From: Deltaproteobacteria bacterium
GTDB lineage: Bacteria > Desulfobacterota > Desulfarculia > Adiutricales > Adiutricaceae
Length of the DNA: 64,000 nt
Assembly (NCBI GenBank): GCA_031265205.1
Contig: JAISCZ010000091.1
Span: 62,001-126,000, forward strand
Direction: 5' to 3'
Within the stretch, counting starts at the first letter, position 1; the number at the start of each line of letters is the position of its first letter. Of this stretch, positions 1 to 8,298 are shown piece after piece. The notes under the pieces were generated by a model. That model searched no databases and was not told where the DNA came from. It was given only the letters and a program-made list of their open reading frames with translations. The position numbers were made by a program, and so were the translations under genes.

Positions 1-1734
1 TAATATGCGACCTTGCGTCTCATTAGTGTGATAGGTCATCGCGTATTCTCGACCAAGCTTTCCAATTTTCGCGAGATTTTCAGGATTCGTAACGCATTCT
101 TCTAATCTTGAGTAAAGTTCCCTGATGTTAGTAAATGAAATTAAAGGCGCGTATTCTCTAATTCCGCCGATTCCTTTAAAGGTAAAATTGGCAATAAGCG
201 GAAGGCCTATGGCCATCATCTCAACAGCAAGAAGCCCAAAAGATTGGGTGGCTTGTTCTAGCCCAAGGTCCGCTTGAGCGTATAAAAGTGGAACTTCATG
301 ATGGGGTTTTCCTTGCACTGAAAATTCGGATACTTCCGGATAACGTCTTGTGAGGGATTTGAGCGCTGAATCTAATATATCATAATTTTTTTTTCTTTTG
401 CTTGTTGGAGCCGTAAGAATAGTCGATATTTTTGTGTTGTATGTTTCCTTAGCTCTCCATTCTTTTGGGTCTAAACAAACATCCCAATTTTTTATAGTTT
501 GTGGGAGATTATTGGTAAAATATTCCGGTGCTACGATAACATCCGCGTATTTTTTGATTACTTTAATATTTTCATGCTGAATTCTGTTTTGTTGTGGAGG
601 CGTTGGAATCCAGTCTAGACCTAAAAATTTTAAATAATTATGATGAATAAAAGATTGGCTAAAACAGTCTGACCCCCAAAAAATAAAAATAATTTTTTTA
701 TTTAAGTTTTTTAAAAATTCAACGTCGTGATATGGAGCTACAGGTTTGCCATCTTGGAGAAATGTTACGCCATAATATGGTAAATAGGAAAAAGATGACG
801 CGAAATCAAAACATATAACGTCAAATTTTGACGCTATTTTAACTATATTTTGGGAAAATTGGATAAGATCATTTTGGTTGGAAGAATTATTTTGATAATC
901 AACCCTATATTTTAAAAAATTTGGAAAAAATTCAACTGTCTGAGCGTCAGCGCCTTGACTTTTCATCCAATTGGCGATTATTGGCGAAACGCCAGCGATG
1001 ACGACTGGGCCAAACAATACTTTTAATCCTCTAATATCGCTTGATGGAGCTGAGGGGGCTGGAAACCTTTGGGTAGGAGCGGTATTATTATTCGCGATAG
1101 GAAGTTCAGCGTCAGTTAAAGAGCCTGGGTCATGGAGATAGCCAAGCGCTTTGGCGGCGGAAGCCATTGGCGCCTCGCTTTTGATTGCTCCCCAATTCTT
1201 CGCGTATTTTGCGGATAAAGATTTAAAATTATCAATTTCGGGGTCTATTAGCGGCCAAGGATCGGTCCATCCGGTTGCGCTCTGTCCCGCCAAGGCTTTC
1301 GCGAGGTCGTCGCGGTGGGGGGCCAACGACAAAGCCTTTTCCAACATTGTTTTCGCTTCGTCATGATTTCCCAGTTGTCTGTTAGCAAAAGCCGCAGCTT
1401 CATATCCGACAATACTGCCATCTAGCGCGAGACTGTCGGCTATTTTTATCGCTTCGTCCCATTTTTGGTTGTTTAAAAAGCAATTAAGAAGCTTTTCTCT
1501 TATAAGAGGAAGGGAACTATCAATATTTATGGCGATTTCAAAGTGACCTATGGCGGAGTCCCATTCGTTCTCTTGGGCGGCTATAATTCCCATAAAATAG
1601 TGGGCTGGGGCTTGGGCTTGCTGGTCGTTCAAGAGTTGCGCGAAACTTATATTCGCTTCGGTAAAACGTCCTGATTTAAAAAGAGTTAGAGCTGGCTTTA
1701 TGCTGTCTGGAAGGTTAAGTTGAAAAGCATCCAT
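1..1734 (-). CDS. TPR-glycosyltransferase fusion protein, 3' end cut off
   Basis: Translated by hand: the frame opens at ATG 1734 (MDAFQLNLPDSIKPAL) and stays open for 578 codons to the window edge, so the stop lies outside. Residues 1-140 are helical repeats of TPR type (motifs such as AHYFMGIIAAQENEWDSAI and LGNHDEAKTMLEKALSLAP). After a linker a GT-B type glycosyltransferase follows: a Rossmann-like start (IRGLKVLFGPVVIAG) and, near the right end of the visible part, QSFGLLAVEMMAIGLPLIAN. That matches the EX7E nucleotide-sugar binding motif of GT1/GT4 enzymes with Gln in place of the first Glu. Such TPR-GT fusions often modify surface proteins, flagellin included, and a flagellin lies 6.5 kb away, but that link is inference. 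Codon use is A/T-rich compared with gyrA. The ribosome site is weak (CTGAAAG). Confidence 0.75.
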   Translation of the reverse strand, partial: MDAFQLNLPDSIKPALTLFKSGRFTEANISFAQLLNDQQAQAPAHYFMGIIAAQENEWDSAIGHFEIAINIDSSLPLIREKLLNCFLNNQKWDEAIKIADSLALDGSIVGYEAAAFANRQLGNHDEAKTMLEKALSLAPHRDDLAKALAGQSATGWTDPWPLIDPEIDNFKSLSAKYAKNWGAIKSEAPMASAAKALGYLHDPGSLTDAELPIANNNTAPTQRFPAPSAPSSDIRGLKVLFGPVVIAGVSPIIANWMKSQGADAQTVEFFPNFLKYRVDYQNNSSNQNDLIQFSQNIVKIASKFDVICFDFASSFSYLPYYGVTFLQDGKPVAPYHDVEFLKNLNKKIIFIFWGSDCFSQSFIHHNYLKFLGLDWIPTPPQQNRIQHENIKVIKKYADVIVAPEYFTNNLPQTIKNWDVCLDPKEWRAKETYNTKISTILTAPTSKRKKNYDILDSALKSLTRRYPEVSEFSVQGKPHHEVPLLYAQADLGLEQATQSFGLLAVEMMAIGLPLIANFTFKGIGGIREYAPLISFTNIRELYSRLEECVTNPENLAKIGKLGREYAMTYHTNETQGRIL

Positions 1735-2313
1735 ATATTTACTTTCAGGTTTTCGCTATACTGGGGCGAGGTTGGGGATAGATGATGAGCGTTGCTGATT
1801 TCTTTTCATGGACTGAAGCCGAATCTTTCGCAAAATAATTGCGTATTTTTTGCTAGTAAAATGTAATTTTTCAGATTTTAAACCAAAGCTCAAACAAAAA
1901 AATTTATACCAGAATTCCTGGCGTTATTCAAATATTTTATATTCTTGATGAAAGTGCAAAAACCCTTCATTATTGTTGTATGATGGAACATTATGCTGTA
2001 TATAGTATATTGCAATACTATATTGCGTTTATATGGTATTGGAAATCAAGTAATTTTCAGTTCCGGGACTTTTTACACACTCATCATTCTTTCGCTACAT
2101 TTATGTAATTTTGGTAAGGTTTAAAAAATTTATTATTTTTAAGTTTAATTATAAGTAACTATTTATATTTTATGATTTTATATTTTTATTCTATTGTTCT
2201 GTTTAATTTTTCTTTAATTATTACGTTTAATTACTATATTTACTATAATTTAATTTTATTTGTCCTAATTTTATAGTAATAATCTCATTAAAATAGTATC
2301 TCTTATTGATATT

Positions 2314-2734
2314 GTTTTGAGGTGCGGAATCGCTTTGATTATTTATAAGGGTCGGGCAAATCAAACTTTTGGGCCAGGCAGGTATTTTTTACGAACGAGC
2401 CTTTCCTTTGCGTACAGCGCTTTCGGCGGCCACAGGAACTGGGTTGGCTCAGATTAACCGCCTATGTCACTATTAGCCACGAACGAATAAGGTTCGAAAC
2501 GGAATCTTTTCTTTTTTGTGTCTTTTAGTATATTTAACAGCGCTTAGATTTTATTTTTTTATATTATTATAAAATTATATATTATTATATCTTTTAGTAT
2601 ATTATAAGCATGAAAATATCAGCATCGCCGTCAACTGAAGGCCTCCGCCAGTCCTCGTCTCCCCCATTTGTTGAATGGATACGAGAGAAAAGCGCTGAGC
2701 GTCGCTGAATTCTAATGTGATTCCACCTCAAAAC
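2314..2734. ncRNA. Candidate structured RNA or TIR-bounded element
   Basis: The two ends are complementary. GTTTTGAGGT (2314-2323) pairs with ACCTCAAAAC (2725-2734), and GGAATC (2326-2331) pairs with GATTCC (2719-2724), leaving a 2-nt bulge. Inside are two GC-rich islands (about 2345-2505 and 2608-2715) separated by about 100 nt of AT-rich sequence. Local helices include GGCGG/CCGCC enclosing GGTT/AACC (about 2427-2472) and CGAAC/GTTCG (about 2482-2498). I could not match RNase P (no GAGGAAAGTCC core), tmRNA or SRP RNA. The alternative is a small non-autonomous transposon (MITE) with terminal inverted repeats; I see no clear target duplication. The strand is unknown. Confidence 0.35.
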
Positions 2735-2765
2735 TTTATTTTTTTGTAGACTAATCATTGCAGCG

Positions 2766-2776
2766 TGTGCTATATT
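2766..2776 (+). promoter_or_regulatory. Candidate extended -10 promoter of gyrA
   Basis: TGTGCTATATT is an extended -10 (TGn-TATATT) with no good -35 box. Very similar elements precede asd (17845) and the acyl-CoA synthetase (43302). Transcription from here would give a leader of about 85 nt. Confidence 0.35.
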
Positions 2777-2829
2777 GTATAGTCCTTTAGGAGTTAAATC
2801 CTTCGTTTCTATTCTCCGGCGTTAAAACC

Positions 2830-2857
2830 GCGGCCAAAGGGGCCGCTTTTCTATTTT
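2830..2857 (+). terminator. Terminator-like hairpin just ahead of gyrA
   Basis: GCGGCC (2830-2835) and GGCCGC (2841-2846) form a stem with loop AAAGG, followed by TTTTCTATTTT. It ends 10 nt before the gyrA start, downstream of the candidate promoter. It could be an attenuator or the end of an upstream transcript. Confidence 0.4.
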
Positions 2858-2866
2858 GGATGTTTT

Positions 2867-5545
2867 ATGGAAAGCAATAAAAACGGCACCGATAGATTTG
2901 AACTAATAAGCATTGAGGAAGAGATCAAGAATTCCTACCTTGATTACGCCATGAGCGTCATCATTGGCCGGGCCATCCCCGACGCCCGCGACGGTTTAAA
3001 GCCAGTTCACCGGCGCGTCCTTTTCGCCATGAACGAACTGGGCAACGACTACAATAAGCCCTATAAGAAGTCGGCCCGCGTCGTCGGCGACGTTATCGGT
3101 AAGTATCACCCCCACGGCGATGTCGCGGTCTACGAGGCTTTGGTCCGGCTCGCCCAAGAATTTTCGGTGCGTTACCCCTTGGCGGACGGCCAGGGCAACT
3201 TTGGCTCCGTTGACGGTGACCAGCCCGCCGCCATGAGGTATACCGAGGTCCGCCTTTCCAAATTGGCCCATGAATTCATGGCCGATTTGGACAAAAGGAC
3301 GGTGGATTTTTCCCCCAATTACGACGGGTCTTTGGAAGAGCCCGACGTAATGCCGACCAAGGTGCCGGGTCTTTTGATAAACGGCTCGGCGGGCATCGCC
3401 GTGGGCATGGCGACCAACGTGCCCCCCCACAACTTAAGCGAGGTCCTCAAGGGCTTGGTGGCCCTGGTGGACAACCCCGGAGTCACCATTAACGAGTTGA
3501 TGCGCTATATTCCCGGGCCCGATTTCCCGACGGCGGGCTTTATTTTGGGGAGCGAGGGCATTCGGGAAGCCTATCACACGGGCAAGGGGATTATCCGGCT
3601 CCGAGCCAGGGCCGATTTTGAGGATTTGAAGGATAGCAAGCGCACCGCCATCGTCATTACCGAGCTTCCTTATCAGATCAATAAGGCTCACCTGGTGGAA
3701 AAAATTGCCGAACTCGCGCGGGATAAACGGATTGACGGCATCCATGAGGTGCGCGACGAAAGCGACCGCCATGGGCTAAGGGTGGTCGTGGAGATAAAAA
3801 GCGCCCAAAAAGACATGGGCGAGACCATTCTGCGGCAGCTTTACGCCTCGACCCCGCTTGAGGCGAGCTTTGGCATCAATATGCTGGCCATCGTGAACCA
3901 GACTCCCCGCCTGCTCAACCTCAAGGAGGCTTTATTCCAGTTCTTGGAGCACCGCCGGGAAGTGGTTACTCGGAGGACCCGTTTTGAGCTGGCCAAGGCC
4001 GAGGCGCGGGCCCATATTTTGGAGGGTTTGCGGCTCGCTCTGAGCCACTTGGACGAGATTATCGCCTTAATTCGGGGGAGTTCCAATCCAGCGGCGGCGA
4101 AAGCGGGCCTGATCGGCCAATTTGGATTCAGCGAAATCCAGGCCCAGGCCATCTTGGATTTAAGGCTCCAAAAACTTACCCAGCTCGAGCGGCAGTCCAT
4201 TGAGGACGAGTACGCCGCCATCAGCAAGGACATTGAGCGCTATAAAGCCATTTTGAGTTCCGAAACGCTCCTCAACCAGGTCATTAAAGACGAGTTTGTG
4301 GCCATCCAGGCCGAATATGGAGACGCTCGGAGAACGGTCATCACCGATGAGGGCCCCGGGGCCCGCAACCCCGAAGACTTCATTCCCGAGGAGTCCATGG
4401 TGGTGACTATCAGTCACGGCGGTTACATCAAACGCACCCCGGTCTCCACCTACCGCTCTCAAGGGAGGGGCGGCAAAGGAATCACCGCCGCCAAAAACAA
4501 AGAGGACGATTTCGTGGAAAGGATGTTCGTGGCCTCCACCCACAGCTACATCCTCTTTCTCACCAACCGCGGCCGTCTTTACTGGCTCAAAGTCCACGAG
4601 GTCCCCCTGGCTATCCGCACCTCCAAAGGCAAGGCCCTGGTGAACGTCGTTCCTTTAATCTCCGGGGAAAAGGTCACCACGGTTTTGGTCGTGGACGATC
4701 TCTCGGAAAAAGGCCGTTACGTCACCATGGCCACCCGCAAAGGGACAATTAAAAGGATGGATCTGGCGGTCTTCAACAAGCCCCGGCGGAACGGGATTAT
4801 CGCCCTTAACCTTAAAGAAGACGACGAACTCGTTTCGGCCTCCCTCACCGACGGAGAGGGCGCGGTCATTCTTTCCACCCGCAACGGTAAGGCCATCTGC
4901 TTCATGGAATCGGAAATCCGGTCCATGGGCCGGGCCGCGGGGGGCGTCAAGGGCATCAGGCTCTCCAAGAACGACAAATTGGTGGCCATGGACACCATGT
5001 CCCCGGACCGCAGCGAGGTCCTCATGACGGTAACCGAAAACGGTTACGGCAAGAGGACCCTGGCCTCCGAGTACAATCTCCAGTCCCGCGGCGGGATGGG
5101 AGTCACCACCGTCAAAACTTCGGTCTTGAGCGCCGTGGTCGCCGTCTTCAAGGTGAGCGAAAACGACAGGCTCATGCTCATCACCAACACCGGGCGCCTC
5201 ATCATGTTCAATATCTCCGAGGTCACGGTGCTCCACCGGCGGACCCAGGGGGTGAGACTCATGAAACTCAATCTGGACGAGGTGGTGGTTGACGTGGCGT
5301 TGCTACCCCCGGAAGAGAACGCCGACGCCGAGGGTAGCCTCTTCGCGCTCCTTCCGCCGGACCAGGTTAACCCTGAGCCTATCAGCCACCTCCTCTCCTT
5401 CGACGGTTCCGAGGTCCCGGAGAGCGAGGAGGCCGAGATGGGCGAGGACGAGAACGAGGAGGAAGAGTACGAGGAGGAGTACGACGAGGAAGAGGAGATG
5501 GACGAGGGGGAAGATGACGAGGATGAGGAAGAGACGGACGAGTAG
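2867..5545 (+). CDS. gyrA: DNA gyrase subunit A
   Basis: GyrA is the breakage-reunion subunit of DNA gyrase, which introduces negative supercoils with GyrB. The 892-aa product starts [19 protein letters not shown]. The winged-helix/tower core carries the catalytic Tyr125 in [10 protein letters not shown]. The beta-pinwheel C-terminal domain holds a GyrA box (QGRGGKG, about residue 532, against the E. coli form QRRGGKG), which separates it from ParC. In the quinolone region [10 protein letters not shown] the position equal to E. coli Ser83 is Val86 and the Asp87 equivalent is Glu90. The last 40 or so residues are almost only Glu and Asp, a tail absent from E. coli GyrA. gyrB is not in the window. 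An ATG at 2860 is in another frame, which fixes the start at 2867. Confidence 0.97.
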   Translation: MESNKNGTDRFELISIEEEIKNSYLDYAMSVIIGRAIPDARDGLKPVHRRVLFAMNELGNDYNKPYKKSARVVGDVIGKYHPHGDVAVYEALVRLAQEFSVRYPLADGQGNFGSVDGDQPAAMRYTEVRLSKLAHEFMADLDKRTVDFSPNYDGSLEEPDVMPTKVPGLLINGSAGIAVGMATNVPPHNLSEVLKGLVALVDNPGVTINELMRYIPGPDFPTAGFILGSEGIREAYHTGKGIIRLRARADFEDLKDSKRTAIVITELPYQINKAHLVEKIAELARDKRIDGIHEVRDESDRHGLRVVVEIKSAQKDMGETILRQLYASTPLEASFGINMLAIVNQTPRLLNLKEALFQFLEHRREVVTRRTRFELAKAEARAHILEGLRLALSHLDEIIALIRGSSNPAAAKAGLIGQFGFSEIQAQAILDLRLQKLTQLERQSIEDEYAAISKDIERYKAILSSETLLNQVIKDEFVAIQAEYGDARRTVITDEGPGARNPEDFIPEESMVVTISHGGYIKRTPVSTYRSQGRGGKGITAAKNKEDDFVERMFVASTHSYILFLTNRGRLYWLKVHEVPLAIRTSKGKALVNVVPLISGEKVTTVLVVDDLSEKGRYVTMATRKGTIKRMDLAVFNKPRRNGIIALNLKEDDELVSASLTDGEGAVILSTRNGKAICFMESEIRSMGRAAGGVKGIRLSKNDKLVAMDTMSPDRSEVLMTVTENGYGKRTLASEYNLQSRGGMGVTTVKTSVLSAVVAVFKVSENDRLMLITNTGRLIMFNISEVTVLHRRTQGVRLMKLNLDEVVVDVALLPPEENADAEGSLFALLPPDQVNPEPISHLLSFDGSEVPESEEAEMGEDENEEEEYEEEYDEEEEMDEGEDDEDEEETDE

Positions 5546-5687
5546 GCCCGCGAGAGGCGAGCCGCGCCGTTAGGAAGGCGGAGAGCGCTGAATATTGAAA
5601 TTTTGCGTTACTTGTTTTTAAGGGCGTGGAAGTGAGCGTCTTGTCTTGGCGTTAGGACGCTCCTTATCAAGAATAGATCTGGGTCAG

Positions 5688-5720
5688 GCCCGGTGGAAGC
5701 GAAATTCCGCCGGGCTTTTT
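5688..5720 (+). terminator. Intrinsic terminator after gyrA
   Basis: The hairpin GCCCGGTGGAA / TTCCGCCGGGC with a short loop is followed by TTTTTCTTTT. It lies 140 nt after the gyrA stop. A smaller hairpin AGCGTC/GACGCT (5635-5661) precedes it. Confidence 0.75.
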
Positions 5721-5823
5721 CTTTTGGAGAGGCGGATAGCGAACGGCGTGGGAAGAAGTCGCGAATAAAACAAGAAATATAGCGTTTTGAATAAATTTTT
5801 AATTTTTTCGCAAAAAAAGCGGT

Positions 5824-6828
5824 TTAAGGTTTTTTCTCAATTTTAGAGAGTTCGTTAAAAAAGGAAAGAAAATCCGGGGGCCATGGCGCGGAAAATCTCC
5901 TCCTCCCGCCTTGTGGGAGGGGGACGGAGAGGCTCCGAGCGTGGAGGAGCTGTCTCCGCGCGTAAGGCTCTAAGCTGGGGAAGTTGCGTAAAAGACTAGA
6001 TTTTTGGGGACCGTAAACTTTGTCGCCGATTATGGGGAATTTGAGAGAGGAAAGGTGGACCCTGGCCTGATGGGTGCGTCCAGTAAAAAGGTTAATGGAA
6101 AGAAGGCTTACGCCGACTTTGGGAAACCTCTTGAGGACCCGGTAAAAGGTCCGGGCGGGAACGCCCAGGGGAGAGCCGGCGGCCATTTTATGCCTCAGGG
6201 TCGGGTGGCGGCCAATGGGCGAGTCAATGAGGCCGCTTTTAGGGGGGTGGCCGCTCACAAAGGCCAGATACCTCTTTTTGACTTTTCGGTCGGCAAAGGC
6301 TTGGATAAGAAACGCTTGGGCGTGGGAGTTCTTGGCGATAGCCATGACTCCGGTCGTGTCTTTGTCCAGTCGATGGACAATTCCGGGGCGGTGAGGACTC
6401 TCTATTTCGCTTAACTCCGGGTAAAAGGCCAAAAGGGCGTCAAGGAGAGTCGGCTCGGCGACGGCTTGCCCGGGATGGGTCACCAGGCCCATGGGTTTAT
6501 TGATAATCAGGATATTCTGGTCTTCAAAGAGTTTGGCGTAGGGTGGCTCGGCGCCTGTCCAGGCGAGGGGAGTTGGCGGCGGAGGCGGAAAAAAAACGAT
6601 TTCTTGGCCAGCTTTGACTATTAAAGAAGGTTTTACCGGCTTTCCGTCAACTGTGACTCTTCCCGCTTTGACCGCATGATTGAGGCTCGAGCGGCTGAAG
6701 GAGGGATAAAGAGCGGCCAAGAGACTGTCCAATCTTTGGCCGGTTTGCTCAATTGTCGTAAGCGCGGATATGGGGCCAGAGGGCTGGCCTATTTGGGCAA
6801 ACGGTGAATTTTGGGGTGGCGCTATCAT
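5824..6828 (-). CDS. RluA/RluD-family 23S rRNA pseudouridine synthase
   Basis: The 334-aa protein isomerises specific uridines of rRNA to pseudouridine. An S4 RNA-binding domain occupies about residues 28-80 (GQRLDSLLAALYPSFSRSSL). The synthase domain carries HRPGIVHRLDKDTTGV, with catalytic Asp155 in HRLDKDTTG, and later FTGRTHQARVHL, both hallmarks of the RluA family. The S4 domain favours the RluC/RluD branch; the exact target uridine cannot be read from the sequence. The gene converges on gyrA. A 20-residue Pro/Gln-rich stretch precedes the S4 domain, so the true start may be slightly internal. Confidence 0.9.
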   Translation of the reverse strand: MIAPPQNSPFAQIGQPSGPISALTTIEQTGQRLDSLLAALYPSFSRSSLNHAVKAGRVTVDGKPVKPSLIVKAGQEIVFFPPPPPTPLAWTGAEPPYAKLFEDQNILIINKPMGLVTHPGQAVAEPTLLDALLAFYPELSEIESPHRPGIVHRLDKDTTGVMAIAKNSHAQAFLIQAFADRKVKKRYLAFVSGHPPKSGLIDSPIGRHPTLRHKMAAGSPLGVPARTFYRVLKRFPKVGVSLLSINLFTGRTHQARVHLSSLKFPIIGDKVYGPQKSSLLRNFPSLEPYARRQLLHARSLSVPLPQGGRRRFSAPWPPDFLSFFNELSKIEKKP

Positions 6829-8098
6829 GGCAATTGGGGATTGTGGGGATGTTACGCGGGGGTCTTTGTCTGTGGCGAGTAATCCGCCGCCGTGGGGGCT
6901 GTTTTAGAAAATTAGAAAAGGAAAAAAGACCTCATAAATTAGGGGAGATTATCGCGGCTATTGAGCTTTTTGGAGCCGCGCGTCTGGAAGAAAGAGAGGA
7001 ATTAAGCCCAAAAGAAGACTTTTGGAACGAAAATATAATACTAAATTCAAGTATTTTTGAAAAGCGACGCGTTTAGAGCGCGCGAAGAGCGCGAGGAAGC
7101 GGGCAAAGCGAAATATGTAAGGATTTCTCGACTCTTAAGAGAATTGAAGGGAATGGCCATGGGAGATTTTGAGAATGAAAGGAGAAATCAATTATGGGAA
7201 ACGAGGAGTCGCGTCGGGAGGAAAGCTATAAAAGAAACGCCAACGCGTATGAGGAAAACGTGAAATTAATATCAATTAACGACAAATAACGCCAAAATTA
7301 TAAAAGTTGGGCGGGAAAAAACCTTGGTCAGCGAAAATTCCGCTGTAAACAAACGCGTTCGAGCGGCGTAAAGAAAAGGAATGGAAGTTGGATTTAGGGA
7401 TGTTAAAAATTAAGGCGAGCAAAAGTTAATTGATAAAAACGGAGCAAGGAATAATTTAAATGATATCTTTTAGGCCATATGGATAAAATAGAATTGAAGA
7501 TCGATGCCATATTCGAATCGAGAAAAATATTGAAAATTTAAATTTGAGCGCGTCGTCCAGTTAATCTTTAGTGTAAAAATAGTTCTACTGAAATAGCCAC
7601 CGAAAGAAATTATTAAAATCATGGAATTACAGATCAGCTAAGAGAGTAAAATTAAATCTTGAATTGTCTAAGAAAGCCTCGCGGTAGGTTTCAGAGATTC
7701 CTCAAGGCGTTTTTAAGGATAGGTTCGCGCGAAGAAGAATTTATAATATCATTGAGTTTTTCCTCGTGGAACGCTTTGGAGATGGATAACGCGCGGCGTT
7801 AAGATAAACTCATAAAATGAGTATTTTGCCTTCAAGAAAACAAAAATAGCGTTAGACGTAGATTAAAATTAGATAACAATAAAACGGTTTTGTGAGGTTA
7901 ATTTGAGACGCTCAAGCGTTTAGATAAGTGATCGTTAGAAACGTGAAAAGCTATGTCGAATATGGAATCTTGGAAAATGATAAGAAGTAATAATAAATTA
8001 ATATAGATAAAAATGGCTAAGATATTGCCGTCGTTTTGATTTAACTGTAAGTTAAAGTCCAACAATAGATAAAGGTTTATTTAGTTAGTAAAAATACT
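6829..8098. other. Long intergenic region upstream of the flagellin promoter
   Basis: About 1.3 kb without a convincing gene. Short open frames at 6804-7076 and 7057-7263 are rich in Arg/Glu/Lys, resemble no family, and start inside or next to the antisense of the rluD-like gene. Composition drifts from GC-rich to AT-rich towards the flagellin. Confidence 0.6.
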
Positions 8099-8124
8099 TA
8101 AGGTTGTTTATTTCAAGCCGATAA
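8098..8124 (+). promoter_or_regulatory. FliA (sigma-28) promoter of the flagellin gene
   Basis: TTAAGGTT (8098-8105), an 11-nt spacer and a perfect GCCGATAA (8117-8124) match the flagellar consensus TAAAGTTT-N11-GCCGATAA (6/8 and 8/8). Initiation near 8131 would give a leader of about 168 nt. Confidence 0.85.
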
Positions 8125-8190
8125 GAAATTCAAACGGAACCCAGGACTAATGTCCGAAGTCCCCGTTTTCATTTAACACGCTTTTCGCGT

Positions 8191-8291
8191 TAGGCTTGGA
8201 AAAGGCAAAAGCCAAAAACCCAAGCCTAAATAAAAGGTCCGGAAGAAATAAATCCGGATGGGGCATGGACGCCCGATCATACTCATGGAGG
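8191..8291 (+). promoter_or_regulatory. Structured flagellin leader with two CsrA-like sites
   Basis: Three hairpins precede the start codon: TAGGCTTGG/CCAAGCCTA (8191-8228, with inner GGC-AAAA-GCC), TCCGG/CCGGA (8238-8258), and GGGC-ATGGAC-GCCC (8261-8274). The last shows AUGGA in its loop, the classic CsrA site. A second AUGGAGG overlaps the Shine-Dalgarno (GGAGG 8287-8291, 7 nt before ATG). A hairpin site plus a site on the ribosome site is the arrangement known for Bacillus hag under CsrA/FliW. No csrA or fliW is in this window. Confidence 0.55.
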
Positions 8292-8298
8292 ATCAATA

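Larger units (their letters stand above)
1735..2866. other. AT-rich intergenic region between glycosyltransferase and gyrA
   Basis: There is no credible reading frame. It holds a perfect 9-bp inverted repeat at 2000-2023 (ATATAGTAT / ATACTATAT, 6-nt loop), very AT-rich sequence from 2100 to 2310, the long element at 2314-2734 described separately, and the gyrA promoter and leader. The two genes diverge from it. Confidence 0.7.

Noticed and set aside
2314-2734. RNase P RNA, tmRNA or SRP RNA
   Set aside because: The length would suit RNase P, but the GAGGAAAGTCC core is absent on both strands; no tmRNA tRNA-like ends and no SRP tetraloop motif were found.
1735-2866. Replication origin near gyrA
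   Set aside because: AT-rich, but no cluster of DnaA boxes (TTATCCACA-like) and no dnaA/dnaN/gyrB neighbours.
2996-5271. Long minus-strand open frames opposite gyrA
   Set aside because: They are antisense shadows of a clear gyrA gene in GC-rich DNA, rich in His/Gly/Asp, with no family pattern.
6804-7263. Two plus-strand frames downstream of the rluD-like gene
   Set aside because: Short, Arg/Lys/Glu-rich, no ribosome site and no family resemblance.
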